From assembly GCF_040436345.1 (NCBI RefSeq), contig NC_133218.1, positions 25,842,710 through 25,906,709 on the forward strand: DNA of 64,000 bases. The letters run 5' to 3'. This document shows positions 48,601 to 60,294 of the stretch, piece by piece (the stretch's first letter is position 1; each line of letters opens with the position of its first letter). Made by a program: the position numbers and the translations under genes. Below the pieces are notes generated by a model, which made no database searches, was not told the origin of the DNA, and worked only from the letters and a program-made list of their open reading frames with translations. This DNA comes from Pagrus major (taxonomy: Eukaryota > Chordata > Actinopteri > Spariformes > Sparidae).

Positions 48601-51600
48601 CGGGTTACTGATGGTGAGTCATGTATTTGATTTGTATCAACATATAAATGGGGCAGAAAGAGCAAACTCCATTTGTTGATTCAGGCCTCTCAAGCAAGCA
48701 TGAACACACACAAAAAGAAAGAAACAGATAGAAGAAGACATTCAGGCGCAACCTGCCTCATCTTTCAACAGCTTTTCACATGAGTGAAGTCATATTGGTG
48801 TGAAATCCCTCTAATCCAGGCTCACTGACTGTATGTGGTGCTCTACAGGGCTCTTCTCCGGCTGAGGGGGAGATTGATGGCACCGCTCTGGACGTCCTGG
48901 GGCCTTTACTGCCTTTCTTGGACCGGGACAGCTTGGCTCTGGTGGACAGAGGAGCTCTGGCTCTGCGGCTGGAGGAGATGAGGGGTTTCTGCATTCCCAG
49001 AGAGGCTCTGAGAGACATTAGTGCCCTCCTCACTCAGAAAGACTTGCTCGGGTAAAGCTACACATCTGCTGGAGAAAACACCACGTCTTAATAATATGTA
49101 AACAAGTTAATTTAAAACACTGTATTAGTTACACACATACAAGCGAAAACGCCTGAAAAGGTGAATTAAGTAGAACCGCCACCTCAAATTCATACACTAA
49201 ACAAATAGGGGGCAGCATATTACCAGAGTAACCACTGACTGCTGCTACCCATAGCTGCTGTTAGCTAGTTAGCTCAGTTAGCTGTACAGCTAGCGGTCTG
49301 GACTAGGAGTTTGGAGAACCAGTTGGTGTTTGCACCACTAGCATAGGAGCTTTAGAACCAGGATGGGCCGGGGCTAGCTGGTTAGCATGAATATAAGCTG
49401 ACCTGTACATTTTAATTTCTTATGGGAAGTATTTATTTAGAGAGTTATTTAAATTAAAATACGTTCCACACATTAGAGTAATACACTAGAAGTAATATGG
49501 AATAGTTTGTTGTTTCTGAAATACATAAAATGCCTGATAGTAGATTCCAGCATTGTTCTGGCAATAAGACGTGGATTACATAAAACAGCAGTAATAAGAC
49601 GATATGTGTTGTTCTTGCCAGGGAGCCATCCAAATGGCAAGTTGGGGATGTGGAACATTTGGGCAGGCTGGTGTTTTCTCTCTCGACAAAGCAGATTAAC
49701 TCCATCCCACTGGTAAGCACCCAAAAGCATCCACCCGTGCAAGTAATTCATTTCACTGCACTTGAACTGGCTTTCTTAGACATACCCTGACAAGTATGAA
49801 TATATAATATGTTTCCTCTGTGCAGATGGTGTTGAATAAAGACACAGTGGAGCAGGTCCTAGTGGGTCAAAGTCGCTGGGAGGACAGTGTGATGGGTGGG
49901 GTCTGTGTTACTCGGTGTATGGACCAGCATCGCCACAGACAGCAGACTCAGAGTCTCATTCGAGGGATTGTCAAAGCACGGAGCAGGAGGGCAAAAGGTT
50001 CAATAAATATTTCCTCGACTGCTGTTGTTGTACTGTGTCTAATACTGTGGCGGATGCATTTTATCTATAAGAAAAATCTGTCACTATGAATTGTGAAAAT
50101 GTTTCTGTGTACGTTTTTATTTGTCTGTTGGAGCAGTGCCAGTTCCAAGCTGTGCCGATGTCAGAGGGACATTTCCCTCAGCTTGGACGTCCACTCAGCT
50201 CAGCCGAATGTCACAGGAAGATTTGAAACAGTGTGTAGAAGTTTTTGCTCAAGATGCCTCAATGAGCTCTGAGCAGCGCCGAGCAGTGTGGGTGAAACTC
50301 AGGCAGGTTAGTAACAATATCATCTAGGGCTGAGCAAGTACCTGTCTGAAACGAGTATCTGGTTCAAATAATGTAACTTTTACAAGTATCATCAGAGTAA
50401 AATGTGTCAATATCCATACTTGTGATGAAGGGAAATCCTTATCGGGTAGCAGAGAGAAGTATAAAATGTGTTCGGTTCTCTTACTCTTATGATCAAAAGC
50501 ACTGATCTGAGGCTGTTATGTTCATCATTGTCTGATAAATAATAAATATAGCAACTTCTAATCAACCATAGCAATTTTTCAGATTTAAATGAATAAGTTA
50601 CATAAGTTAGTTGGTTGAACAGATAGAGATAAAGGTGTGCTCGCTCATCCCTAATATCATCCCTTTAGATTCCTTACAGTCTGACTTGTGGTGCAGCAGT
50701 TCCCAGTTATTATCTTATCTAAACATCAGAACACAATTATTGAACAGGAATTCACGTCTCCAACCCTGACAGACAAGGACAGCTGAGTAAGCATGAGTAG
50801 CATTCTAATATCAACATGATCTGTGATTCGAACATTTTCTGCTTCTTTCGATCCAGTCCTTCAGTCCGATGAGAGAGCTGAGAGCAGATCAGGTGCTGGC
50901 TCTGGGCTCAGTAGTGACTGAGATGGGAGAAAGAGAGCTTTACGATGCCAATCTCACTGATCTGGGTTTATTGGCACATCTGGGGACACTGACAGAGTGG
51001 AGCCCTAAAAAGGTGAACGTTTGAAATTTTCATTCTGATGCAATGTGTGTTTTTTCTTGCATTTATTCAAATAACATTTGATCATTCTGGGTAGAGTACA
51101 GGGACTACAACTATCATTGCGTTATGCAATCTTGTGTGGTATAATGATAATTAAAGTGAATCTTGAGGTTTGACTGTGTGTTTAATATTCCTTGTTTCAG
51201 ATGAGAGCAGTGATTACAGGTGTGATGCGGAAACGCAAACTGAAAGTGGAGCAGCTATCCACCGTTGATCTGGCAACATTTGGCCATCTGATCTGTGGCC
51301 TGTATCCCTCAGAGATCAAAAGACTGAGCCCATACAACCTCAGGTCAGCCAAATACCTCATGTGTATTTATACAGCTTCTTCTTCTAGAACAACAACTCT
51401 TAACAATGGTTGTAAAAGCTACAAAAATGGCTGTTAGAAGTAATAAAGAAGGTGCACACTCGCCAATTTAATAAGTGTGTCTTCTAAGCAACATTAGAGA
51501 ACCAACAATGTTCCAGACACAACAAAATGTCAGATAAATGGCATCAAAACAAAGACCAACATTAACAAATATTAGTACTCCAAAGGGGTCAACAAATACT

Positions 51601-53946
51601 GCTAGTTTGCATACAAGGTAGTAAGCAATTTGTGCACTACTTAGCAGTAATTAGCAACAGTAAACGTCATGATGAATCTGTCCGCCGCGTAACAGAATGA
51701 CTTTCTTGTGGTTTCAGTGAGTCATTAATTGATTTCACATTCACTCGCTAACAGATGCTAACTAACAGAAGGCTGGTGCACATTTCTCAGCAGCACACAA
51801 CATCATGAAAACATTTTGCTTAGCCTCAGAGGAGGATAAAGTCCTGAATACTTTCCCTCTAACTGCAGTATGGCTGTGTCATTCCTGCGGGAGACATCCC
51901 TGCCTTGCACAGAACAGCAGATGGAGGCGTTGACAAGCCGTTTGTCCAGACCTGAGGCCTTTGGTCCAGTCAGTGCTTGGGGACCAGAAGTTTTCACAGA
52001 AATTGGGACATTGGCAGGTACAGTTGAACATAATATCCCTGGGGGTAAAAACTTGTGATCAAATGTTTTTGAGTTGTTTTTTCAAAGAGGAAGGAAGCTT
52101 AGAGGAGGAAATGACAGTTCTTAGATAGATAGGTACAATTAAAAATATCCCTGAGGGTATAAAAGTTTAGGAAAACTTTTTCCTGTGATTTGATACGAGA
52201 AACATTAATTATCTGACAACAGTTTGTTTGTGTCTCTGTCTAGTGGGCATGGAGGATATGGTGCTGTCGGCTCTGGTACAAGAACAAATGGAAGGAATCA
52301 CCCCTGAAGCCATCGTCCTAATGAACCCAAAGAAGATGGCAGTGAGTTTCACCAATGATTTTAGGGCCATTTAATCAGGTCAACCTACAGGACAATGTTT
52401 ACCTTTGGAATAGATCTGTACGTATCACCAATAGCAAATTTGGTTCAATTGTTAAATTTTTAGCAATTATAACAATTACAGTATTTTAAAGTATAACAGA
52501 TAGGAATCAGTGAAGCCATTTTCCTAGATGACATTTTGACATGCCAAATCAGGAAAAGCACAGGTGCTAACAATAAATGAATAACAGCTGGATTCCATTT
52601 AGCTGCTTTAGTTTCAGGGTCCTTGTATAGTGCATGTTAGTTCACTGTCACACTGTCATGGCTCTCCGGGACACTTGAATACAACAGAGCTATTGTTAAT
52701 GTACGATATGTTAAAGATACTTTATGTAACATTTCTGCCTTTAAAGGTACGAAAAAGATGAAACCTTTGTTATATATTTTGGTGAGTTGTGTGCTGACAT
52801 TATCCTGAAGTTTTCCAATAACTTTTAAACCCAGAGAGATTCTAATTCTATTCAAGGGAACGGTCCATTTCACTTGGCTTTTATAACTCCCTGGGAAACA
52901 TGAACATTTCTGCCTGAGTCACATCAGATGAGTTTTCATTGGCAGTGTTGGTTGTTTATGAATGAAGATAACAACTCCCATGATGCCACACTACTTCATG
53001 ACATCATCAAACTACATCTTTTGTTTTCATTGTTTTAACTAAGAGACCAACAGTGACAAAAATTGCATACTGTGCGTTTAATATCACCTGTACTTTTTTT
53101 TATGATGAGCAGTGAAAAAGTGAAAAGGCCTATATAGATTATGAACATGTATTTTAGTACATGTTTTTTTTAAATCAGAAAATTATTTTTTAATCAACTT
53201 TATGATTTTGATTTTCTTTTCTTTTTTTTCTGATATAAAAAAACAAACCATAAATCAAGTCTTTATTTATTCATTTTTTTAATTTATTTTTTTTAATCAA
53301 GTCTAGTCTTTATTTATATACAGCTGCAGTAAGGGACATGTAGAATATATGATTTGATTTAGAAAGGAGGATATGGACACTATACCCTACATATTGTACA
53401 GGTATATGTGCTGTGTGGTTTGATCAGAAAAATTTTAAAATAATTCTTCTCACAGAGTGCTTCCTCTCAGTGTCCTGTAGGTCTGAGTTAGAATTTGTGT
53501 CTTGACAGGTGGTGTTTAGTGCGGTTCAGTTGTCGTGGTTGAGTGCGGAGCAGGCGTGGGCTGTCACCACGGAGCAGTGGGCAGAGCTGGACACTGAGCA
53601 GAGACACGCTGTTGGACTCGCTCGATACGAAGGCGACATCCTGCTTGAGCAGAGAGGTGAGTCTTAAAAAAAATGAAGGTGATAAAATCTTCTTTTTAAC
53701 AACCTCCTGTATAATAAGTCTGTTGTTTTTATTTTATTTCACTTGGGGAAGAGTTTGTCATCACATATACTTATTATGATAACACTTGTTTCCATCAAAC
53801 ACCATGATGTTGTATTCATAAGGTAATTATAGATGTTCTGTTTGTCTGCTTCCACAGGGAGAAACTCGTCTCCAGTGGCCCTGAACACAGACAGCTTCAC
53901 TGTACACTCACTGGCTCTGTGCCTCTTGTTATGGCTAATAATTTAA
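35909..53946 (+). CDS. strc: Stereocilin-like protein
   Basis: Twenty-nine exons join in frame (5862 nt, 1953 aa; human stereocilin is about 1775 aa and its gene also has 29 exons): 35909-36008, 36107-37234, 37913-37937, 38022-38580, 38687-39574, 39683-39745, 39835-39960, 40675-40841, 40929-41115, 41788-41903, 42204-42336, 42464-42646, 43437-43475, 43556-43732, 46031-46180, 47570-47628, 47795-47918, 48053-48135, 48229-48364, 48849-49051, 49622-49712, 49826-49997, 50137-50306, 50857-51012, 51201-51343, 51869-52017, 52244-52341, 53509-53656, 53858-53946. Stereocilin is an extracellular protein of hair-bundle top connectors and tectorial/otolithic attachment. A signal peptide (TSIILCTVLLGQGSP region) opens the protein, helical leucine-rich stereocilin/mesothelin-type repeats fill it, and a hydrophobic tail (LALCLLLWLII) after a small-residue stretch suggests GPI anchoring. 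The region LLDNTSWAALQPEASMSVLH to DVPTWPPYFLSS is the best conserved. ATG 35915 has a better Kozak context than 35909; both fit the signal peptide. Confidence 0.85.
37913..37937 (+). other. strc: 25-nt microexon of the stereocilin-like gene
   Basis: The segment gcgacctgagacaactgatcttatg lies between a ctctttgaag acceptor and a gtaaga donor. It converts phase 1 to phase 2 exactly as needed to join exons 2 and 4, giving GDLRQLILWGIRNN across the joins. Without it the frame is lost. Confidence 0.8.
39591..39643 (+). repeat. (AC)n microsatellite
   Basis: About 26 uninterrupted AC units beginning 17 nt after the exon 5 donor of the stereocilin-like gene. Long open frames of alternating Thr-His (plus) or Cys-Val (minus) across it are artefacts of the repeat. 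Confidence 0.97.
39968..40500. repeat. Teleost palindromic repeat in intron 7 of the stereocilin-like gene
   Basis: It begins TTCTTAAAGGGACAGTTCACCCCCAAATC and contains 'gcttatccatctcaattgttttgatgtgag', 'ttttggagatatcagctgtggagatgtc' and 'gggaagtggtgaaataatatcattttgtaagatta'. The block ends with 'aaaatggccgctgcgtgaatatggtc'. The same ordered blocks are found in the element at 43985-45780, so the two are copies of one family. Confidence 0.7.
41380..41680 (+). repeat. High-copy fish repeat in intron 9
   Basis: The segment from 'gtggctggaggcattatgtttcggagttgtctgtccatctgtccatccca' through 'cttgaaggaatttcttcaaat' and 'gaactgattcgaatttggtggtcaaaggtcaaaggtcactgtgacctca' is a sequence I recognise as one of the most abundant interspersed repeats of percomorph fish. 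It is noncoding. The class is uncertain. Confidence 0.65.
43985..45780. repeat. Large palindromic repeat filling intron 14
   Basis: The left end (AAAGGAAAAGTTCACCCCAAAATC...GAGATGTCTGCTGCCTTCTTTTGAATTATAATGG) is mirrored at the right end (TTTCATTATAATGGAAGAGAAGGCAGACATCTC). Inner arms at about 45055-45200 (cacggcggccattttcc, ggtggggagcttgaatgctgg, tgttatcatttcatcatct) are inverted relative to 45480-45650 (gctgtgaaataata, agagcttcccaccctgagcgtaatg, aaaattgccgctgtgtgac). It is related to 39968-40500. A younger hAT-like element interrupts it at 44343-45027. Confidence 0.7.
44343..45027. mobile_element. Non-autonomous hAT-like element with 8-bp target duplication
   Basis: The 685-bp element starts CATACTTGCCAACC and ends GGTTAACAAGTATG, a 14-bp terminal inverted repeat with two mismatches. 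It is flanked on both sides by the identical 8-bp AGCTCAGC (44335-44342 and 45028-45035). An 8-bp duplication and terminal repeats of this kind fit the hAT superfamily. Just inside the ends are CCTCCCGATTTTCCCGGGAGA at the left and ATCCTCCCTATTTTTGAGAGCCC at the right. No transposase frame is present, so it is a deletion derivative or MITE. Confidence 0.88.
49150..49410. repeat. Decayed repeat in intron 20 of the stereocilin-like gene
   Basis: It contains 'agggggcagcatattaccagagtaaccactgactgctgctac', 'gttagctagttagctcagttagctgtacagctagcgg' and 'gctagctggttagcatga'. These blocks are also present in part near 33950 and 56550 and are typical of a dispersed fish repeat. Borders are approximate. 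Confidence 0.45.
52700..53085. repeat. Repeat with TTAAAGATACTTTATGTAAC start in intron 27
   Basis: It begins GTTAAAGATACTTTATGTAACATTTCTGCC and ends GCATACTGTGCGTTTAA, matching the end style (ttaaag...atgtaa / tac-tg-g-c-tttaa) of other small fish elements in this window. Internal 'tgaagataacaactcccatgatgccacactacttcatgacatcat' is seen in many fish loci. The class is uncertain. Confidence 0.5.
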
Positions 53947-54007
53947 AATGCTGGATAAAAATTAATTGTCCATTGACCTCCCTTGGTATCATCATATTTG
54001 TACTTCA

Positions 54008-54013
54008 AATAAA
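54008..54013 (+). other. strc: Polyadenylation signal of the stereocilin-like gene
   Basis: AATAAA 62 nt after the stop, followed by T/GT-rich sequence (ttttcctctgtgtgttggtcc), giving a very short 3' UTR. Confidence 0.7.
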
Positions 54014-54029
54014 TATTTTGAAATGTTCT

Positions 54030-57000
54030 GTTTTCCTCTGTGTGTTGGTCCTTTAATTTATGCTGCCCTTGATTGTGCTCCACTGCACACGTTTCACATT
54101 TATGTGAGCTATAAGCTTGATGGAATACAAATAAGTATATGTAATTGCACTATGAATAATAATCTTTTACTAGAAAAATAAGAGGGAGCAATGTGATAAT
54201 TCATGTTTATTTGACAAAAGAAAGGGCTTTACAAACTTTACAGGATGTGTGATCACTCAAACACACTTGATATTATATTTTATGGAATCAAATAAAATTT
54301 AAAATATCTTGAACCATTTCCCTTGCGGTTTAAAAGACCGTTGAAATCTTTCCCCCATTTATTTATAACTTCTATTGACTCAGTAACCTGCCTCCTTCAG
54401 GCCCGGGGACCTCCATGGGAACCTTCTTTTGCCTACAAGGACCTAGTTTGCTAACTTCATTCTAGAAATGCTGCAGAATTGATGTATGAATGCTTTCACA
54501 GCACAAGAACTATTCTCTCTGGTGGAGACTTTTATACTTCCTGTATGTATTTTTTCCCCCTGAATATAAATCAATATTATTGAAACTTCTCTTAGAAATA
54601 CTATAGTACTATAATATATTTAAGAGTAGAAAACTGACATAACAATTATGATACAATATTTTCTGTTTATTTGTTAACATAAGTGATACCAATAATATTG
54701 ATTATTGCCTGCTTTGCTATATCAGTAAGTCTGAGAGTTCACTTATGCTGCTCCTTCCTGCAGGTGTTTTCCATTTCTTTAATTTGGTGCTGCATTCCAG
54801 GTGAGAATAAAATACAACAATTACAGTCAACCTGTCAAATGGTATTACTGAACTGGTATACTACATACCGGAACTGGTATATCCTACAGTAGTAGGGTTG
54901 CAGGGGCATACCAGTGTCAAGGTATACAGTGGTATAAAAACTGAAGGTTATTATACTACATACATTTGCATATCTTTATTGAATACTGCTGTATTATTGT
55001 TTTTTTGTCAAGAAATTCAAGTTTCTATCAGTTTTCATGTCTGTCAGGACAGAATATTTTGTAAAATTATCCAAAAAATTGTGATATTTTCTAAGACAAT
55101 TACCTTATTGTGAAAATCTCATACTGTTGCAGTCATACTACATATTAAAACACTTTCAGCAAAACAACAAATGACCCAGCTATTCAGTAGTAGTACTAGT
55201 GAAGATACAACTTCAGTGCACCAAAGAATCAATTGGCACACTAAGATTTCAAAAAACAATTTATATCATACTTACATATATTATATCTTAAATGGGATCC
55301 GGGGACCTACGAACCTCAGTAAAATATTAGAGAATGTAGAAGAAAAGAAGCTGAATTACCAACCAGGCAGAGCGAGCAACTGCCCTGGGAAACCACACGC
55401 CACAGGTTTGCTGGCTGTTAATTGTTTTTCTGGTGATTTAATCAACTGCATATTTGTTTAGGGACCTGATTCATAAAAGTACATAATAAAAATACCAGGT
55501 GGGTGTGTAGTATTAGCTAATTTTGTGGACCTGTAAGAAAACGCAGTATATGTGCCCTTATAACACCCTTATTAGACAGATCCAGCAGAGACGTGACTGG
55601 AAATAAGGTAAGAGATGAATGGAGAATGGATGTGAATCAAGGACACTGTGAATCAACACTTCACATTACGATCATCTGATTAGTGATACAGGACTTTAAA
55701 ATGAAAAAGAGCTCGCTTCAGCAGGAGTTTTGTCCCTTCTGCCATAGCAGTCCTTAACAAACTGGCTCACTGACACTGTTGTGAGCTGCAATGTATCAAT
55801 GTATACATGAAGTTTTTTTTCATTGTGTGTATCTGTTGCTGTGTGTGTATATTTGAATGTTTCTGTATCATACTGTGCTGTGACAACAAATCTCCCACTG
55901 GAAAAAAACCCCCCTAATCTAATGGTCGCCAGGGCAGCTCATATGGGGCATATTTCTAATTAAAGTTGGGTTTAGCCATTAAATTATCACAAACTGTCTG
56001 AAACACATAAAACCTAGGACCCGATAGTATTATTCCTGTAGTATCAGGATGGCTAATGGTCTGGGGAAATAATGAAGCTGCCATATGTAGTCTACATTGT
56101 GGTGAAAACTTTGAGGTGAGAGGCACACTGCACAGTGGGCAGGAGGAATGTCTGGAGGTCAATAGGTCCCCAAAACCAAATTTTTGCCCAGGGGCCCCAG
56201 ACCAATAGGTTAATCTAGCCTGAAGCAATATGTTCACTAACACTTTATACAAACCATCATTAATGAAACGTAAATTACATTTCTTTGGTGATCAACATTT
56301 GTATTTTAATGTTAGAATGGATGAAAAATTACAGACATACAAACAACAGTGCAGCCCACACTGTAAACATAAAATTCAATAAATGTATTGTTAATTAAAC
56401 TTAAGTTATTTCACAGCTAACAAACAATAAAATGCTTTATAAACCATGTATTTAGCAATTGTTCATTGTAAAGTTGTAACTGATGTTGGCTGACTGGGAC
56501 CTCGGAGCACCAGGGAAGTGTTGGTATTTATACTGCTAGCACAGGAGCTTTGGCCCAGGACACGCTGGTTAGCATGTTAACTTAAGTCGATGTCTCTGCA
56601 ACACAATACATCGCCGTCATAACGTCAAAATGTATTTCTTCACATTCTGTTGATAATTTTAGCAAATTGTTTTAACCTAAAATCTTACATACTGCACCTT
56701 TAATAGATGTTTTTTTTTTACTCAATTACTTAACATTCCTAGCACCACAGAACTACTTATCCTCACAGTCATATATAGAAGGAAAGTGCTGTATTTTGAG
56801 TTCAAATGTTGTTGTTTTTTATGTTTTTCAACCATTCAAAACACCATAATGTATTTCAAATACATTACTTTCAAATATATGATACAAATGACATAACAAA
56901 ATAAAATTCCAAATAAATATTATAAAATATATCATGAAATGAATCATCCCCTGGAGTCATGTTACTGGTGTGACTGTGTGACAAAAGGCACACTGCTGAC

Positions 57001-57600
57001 ATCACTTTACTTCCTCTGACCTATTTCCTGAATATCTATGAAGAAAGGACATGGTTAAGTTCACCGTCTCTTTTCAGTTATAAGAAATGTTCACATTTCT
57101 GTCAAGATTTCATAAGAAGCCTTTAGTTGACATCACAGGTGTGACCTACCTATTAGTAGGGGAAAAAGTAGAATACAAATGGATTAAATTACATGATTTA
57201 GTGAGCTTTACATGATTGACAACATGTGGTTTGATGCCCTGTAGCAGCCATTTTGTACTTTTTCATGAATATTGCCACTGGTGTTACCATCACTGGTGTT
57301 ACCTTCCTTATGAGTAACACCACAAAAAAAGATTTTAAAAAAGCTACTAAGCCTTCATTTATGTGTATTCATAGAGTCAGTGAGTTATGGAATAATGTGG
57401 TCTAATTTGAAATGTTAGAAAAGGACTTTTGCCTTTCCAAAAGTGGACATTTCTGTAGACTGAACCTAAAGTGTTACCACATGTCCCTTTACTGTGTCTG
57501 TATGAGCAACAGACAGTTTCTAATAAAGACTGCATTTCTTGGTGTGCAGTCGGCATTACACAGAACAACTATTAAATGTTTTATTCGTTTTAAAACTGGT
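54030..57600. other. Spacer after the stereocilin-like gene
   Basis: AT-rich, without a recognisable gene. Short frames at 54683-55461 and 55956-56252 have no family features. A decayed dispersed repeat is at about 56500-56705 ('gctagcacaggagctttggcc', 'cgctggttagcatgttaac', 'cttacatactgcacctttaa'). The rest is unassigned. Confidence 0.5.
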
Positions 57601-57644
57601 AAATCTGCCACCGCCTCAGTGTCAGGCTGCTATACCGCTGGTGA

Positions 57645-57658
57645 CCAGCAGGTGGTGG
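57645..57658 (+). promoter_or_regulatory. CTCF-like motif
   Basis: CCAGCAGGTGGTGG fits the CTCF core CCASYAGRKGGCRS with a single difference (T for C at position 12). It stands at the edge between the AT-rich spacer and the CG-rich promoter region. Confidence 0.4.
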
Positions 57659-57659
57659 T

Positions 57660-58513
57660 GTAGCAGCGCCGCTGGCCGCTAAGTAGGTGTTGCTGTAACG
57701 TCCCCACTTTGTCCACAGTCGTGACGTATTTCCTGGGGCTTGTACAGACCACTCAGCGGTACACCAGAGGGGTATCATGACTATTTATAACCAGCAATTC
57801 TCCCTTATCAATTTTTCAGTCGCTTCGCCGTGCTGTCGTCGGTTCTAACACCGCGGTGAGAGACAACAACGAGCCGGGTCGAGCAGGATGTAAAAGGAAG
57901 CTGGTAAGTTGAGCTGAACGTAAGTTTCCCGTCCGCTCCGGGTTGTATTTTGTACTTGTTTGGGCTGCGCGGTTGCCGAGTTTGCCGTGTTCTCGTCTTC
58001 AGTCCCACCGGGGACCCTGACACGGGACGGCACCGGACCGCATGTTTGTCCTATTGATCCCGGTTGCTGTCAGTTTGTGTGTATCGGCTCGAGAGACGAA
58101 GAAGAAGGGGGGTCTCACTCACACACACACACACACATGCCGAGGTGACGTCGACTGCGCCGCGTCCGGTTACTGTGGTGGTTCCTGCGAAAAAATTGTC
58201 GTGATCCACACCGTTTCTCCTCCGTCGGAATGAGTAGTAAAAACGTGAGGTCGGAAATGTTCGTCAGGGCTGGATGAGAGAGAGAGAGGGAAGGGGAATT
58301 AAAAAAAAAAAAAAAAAAGGGGGAGGCACCTGTGAGACGGAGCAGGTCAAGCCTACCGTGGTGTCAAGTTTACGTTAATCACGGCGCGGTACAGTTTCAG
58401 ACATATTTGTCAAGCGGAGGGAGGGAGTCATCATCGGATCAGCTCCAGCCGCCGCCGCTCCGACACAAATTATGACTAACTACGTGTTGTTGTCACGGAC
58501 TTAAACGTGTGAG
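57660..58513 (+). promoter_or_regulatory. CpG-rich promoter and 5' noncoding exon(s) of a downstream gene
   Basis: From about 57.66 to 58.51 kb the sequence is dense in CG dinucleotides (gcgccgctggccgc, cgcttcgccgtgctgtcgtcgg, ggtgacgtcgactgcgccgcgtccgg, cagccgccgccgctccgac), unlike both flanks. Two good donors are visible: aggaagctg|gtaagt (exon end 57903) and cgtgtgag|gtgagt (exon end 58513). They could close alternative or alternative-promoter first exons. No convincing start codon context with a conserved protein follows within the window, so the coding exons are probably beyond 64 kb and the gene cannot be named. Strand is inferred from the donors. Confidence 0.55.
58119..58138 (+). repeat. 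Short (AC)n tract
   Basis: About ten AC units inside the CpG-rich block. A poly-A run with adjacent GA repeats (gagagagagaggg, aaaaaaaaaaaaaaaa) lies at about 58275-58320. Confidence 0.85.
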
Positions 58514-59200
58514 GTGAGTCGACCCCAACGCAAACTCACGACTTTACTCCTATCAGCTGACATATTTAAACCTCTTAACTTCAGCTCCTAAACATTCAAG
58601 TGTTTGGCTGTACAGGCCTGAGCGAGACAGACAGACACACACACAGAGAGAGAAGTTTTCCTCCTTCCTGAACTGACACTGCAGTTAATCTTTAACAGTA
58701 CGTGTTGCTGTTTACACATGCAGCCTAACGTGGACTTTTTTTAATGCTAAACTCTGATCACGAAGCGCTTACATTGCCTTAGGACTGAACTTTGACATGA
58801 CAGGTAATCAATGCAGATATGAACGCTTCTTTTGTTGCTGGGCTGACCTGCTGTGGTGGACATTTGACTCTTGTACGCTCGTTGTCTGATGAGACACAAT
58901 CCGGGCTGATGTGAATATGTTTTGTGAAAATCATCCTCTGCGTAACTGAGCTGTAGCTGTGTATTGTGTAGAAATGAGGCCGTTTCATTGTGGTGACTGA
59001 CCTCCTTGTGTTGTTTGTGCTTCCAGTAAGCTGTAATTTTGCTTCTCCAGTGAGGCAATATTGAGCTACTGATCATTATGGATAAACAAGGTTATCGAGC
59101 CCCGTGAATGTTTGTACATGTGCCAAATGACAACTGAAATTATGTGGTGGAAGTGTAACTTCTTGCTTGTACAGTACGATAAGATGTTTAATTAGAGTTT

Positions 59201-59543
59201 TAAAGGTGCACTGTGTTGTTTTGGGGAAGAAAAGATCTTCACTGACTGATTTTTTTTATGACTAAACAAACGAAATAAACAAGCTGTCTTCGTTTTCCTG
59301 ACTGAATAAACTGAATAAACAAACTGACCTTAAGGGACAACACAATTTCATACTGTTTTACTTTGTTTATATGTGGCGGACCCTGCCACCTTTCTAGCTT
59401 CAAACAGTGTTCTGGGGACCTTATTTTCCTCTGAGAACAGCTTGTTTATTCAGTTATGGAAGCAAAAAAATTTGTGCTGTGTTGTAAATATTAAAGTTCT
59501 GAGTTTGAATTTATGCTTCAAAACTACACAGTGCCCCTTTAAA
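59201..59543 (+). repeat. Teleost repeat with TTAAAGG ends, copy 2
   Basis: It starts TTAAAGGTGCACTGTGTTGT and ends ACACAGTGCCCCTTTAAA. Internal blocks 'gggacaacacaatttcatactgttttactttgtttatatgtggcggaccctgccacctttc' and 'tctgagaacagcttgtttattcagttatgga' are the reverse complement of blocks in the copy at 20893-21241. Confidence 0.8.
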
Positions 59544-59739
59544 TTTGAGTTGCCATACAAGCATCTGAATGAAATGTATGTACAAGGGATTGTCTCAAAA
59601 CTGAACTTTGACATGAAAAACTCCTGTTACCCACAAAGTGTTTAAATGCTGCATTCTTACTGACATAACTGCAGGAAGTCTAAAGAAGAGCATAGATGAC
59701 AACACTTGGGCGAAGTAAATGTACCAGGGAATAGAGTTG

Positions 59740-60092
59740 TGTCGTTAATCGGGATATAATTGAAAAAGTGCAATATCCAAATCGCAAGAAGCTGCAATTA
59801 TTTGCTAAAGGTAAAATGTGTGCGTAAACAGCATTATAATGAAATAATGTGGTGCTGTAGAGATTCCCTGGCCCATAATCTTGTTCTGCAGATGCAAGAA
59901 AGACATGTTTGTTTGGTACAGACCCCAACAAACAACATATCGTTACGATATTAACAGTTTTTTCCCAGTGAAAAGAAAAAAATGTAATGCAAAAATGATT
60001 TTTCCCAATAATTGTGAATGTTATCGCTATTGCAAAATCTGTCAAAAATAATTGCAGTATGATTTTTCTGAACATATTGTGCAGCCCTAGTT
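59740..60092. repeat. Repeat ending in ATATTGTGCAGCCCTAG
   Basis: The segment runs from 'ttaatcgggatataattgaaaaagtgcaatatc' to 'ttttctgaacatattgtgcagccctag'. It contains 'aacaaacaacatatcgttacgata' and 'ataattgtgaatgttatcgctattgcaaaat'. These are hallmarks of a widespread fish non-autonomous element whose ends read 'gctgcacgatatt'. Class and exact borders are uncertain. Confidence 0.55.
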
Positions 60093-60294
60093 TGTAAGCC
60101 CTTTGAGTGGGCTAGCTTAAAGTCAAGCCATTAATTGTTACATGGGTTTTACAGTTAAATTCCCATACAAATTCCCTAACGATCAAAGATGACTGCAAAA
60201 CACACTCAATACATTGTGTTTTTAAGCTCAAACCATAGCTGTGATGTCCTAAACAAGAATGCAAAATTATGATCAAAGCACACCACTGGAGAGA

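Noticed and set aside
58042-58233. Open frames in the CpG-rich block as the coding start of the downstream gene
   Set aside because: Composition follows the CG and AC repeats, there is no conserved protein, and the frames are not closed by a donor in phase.
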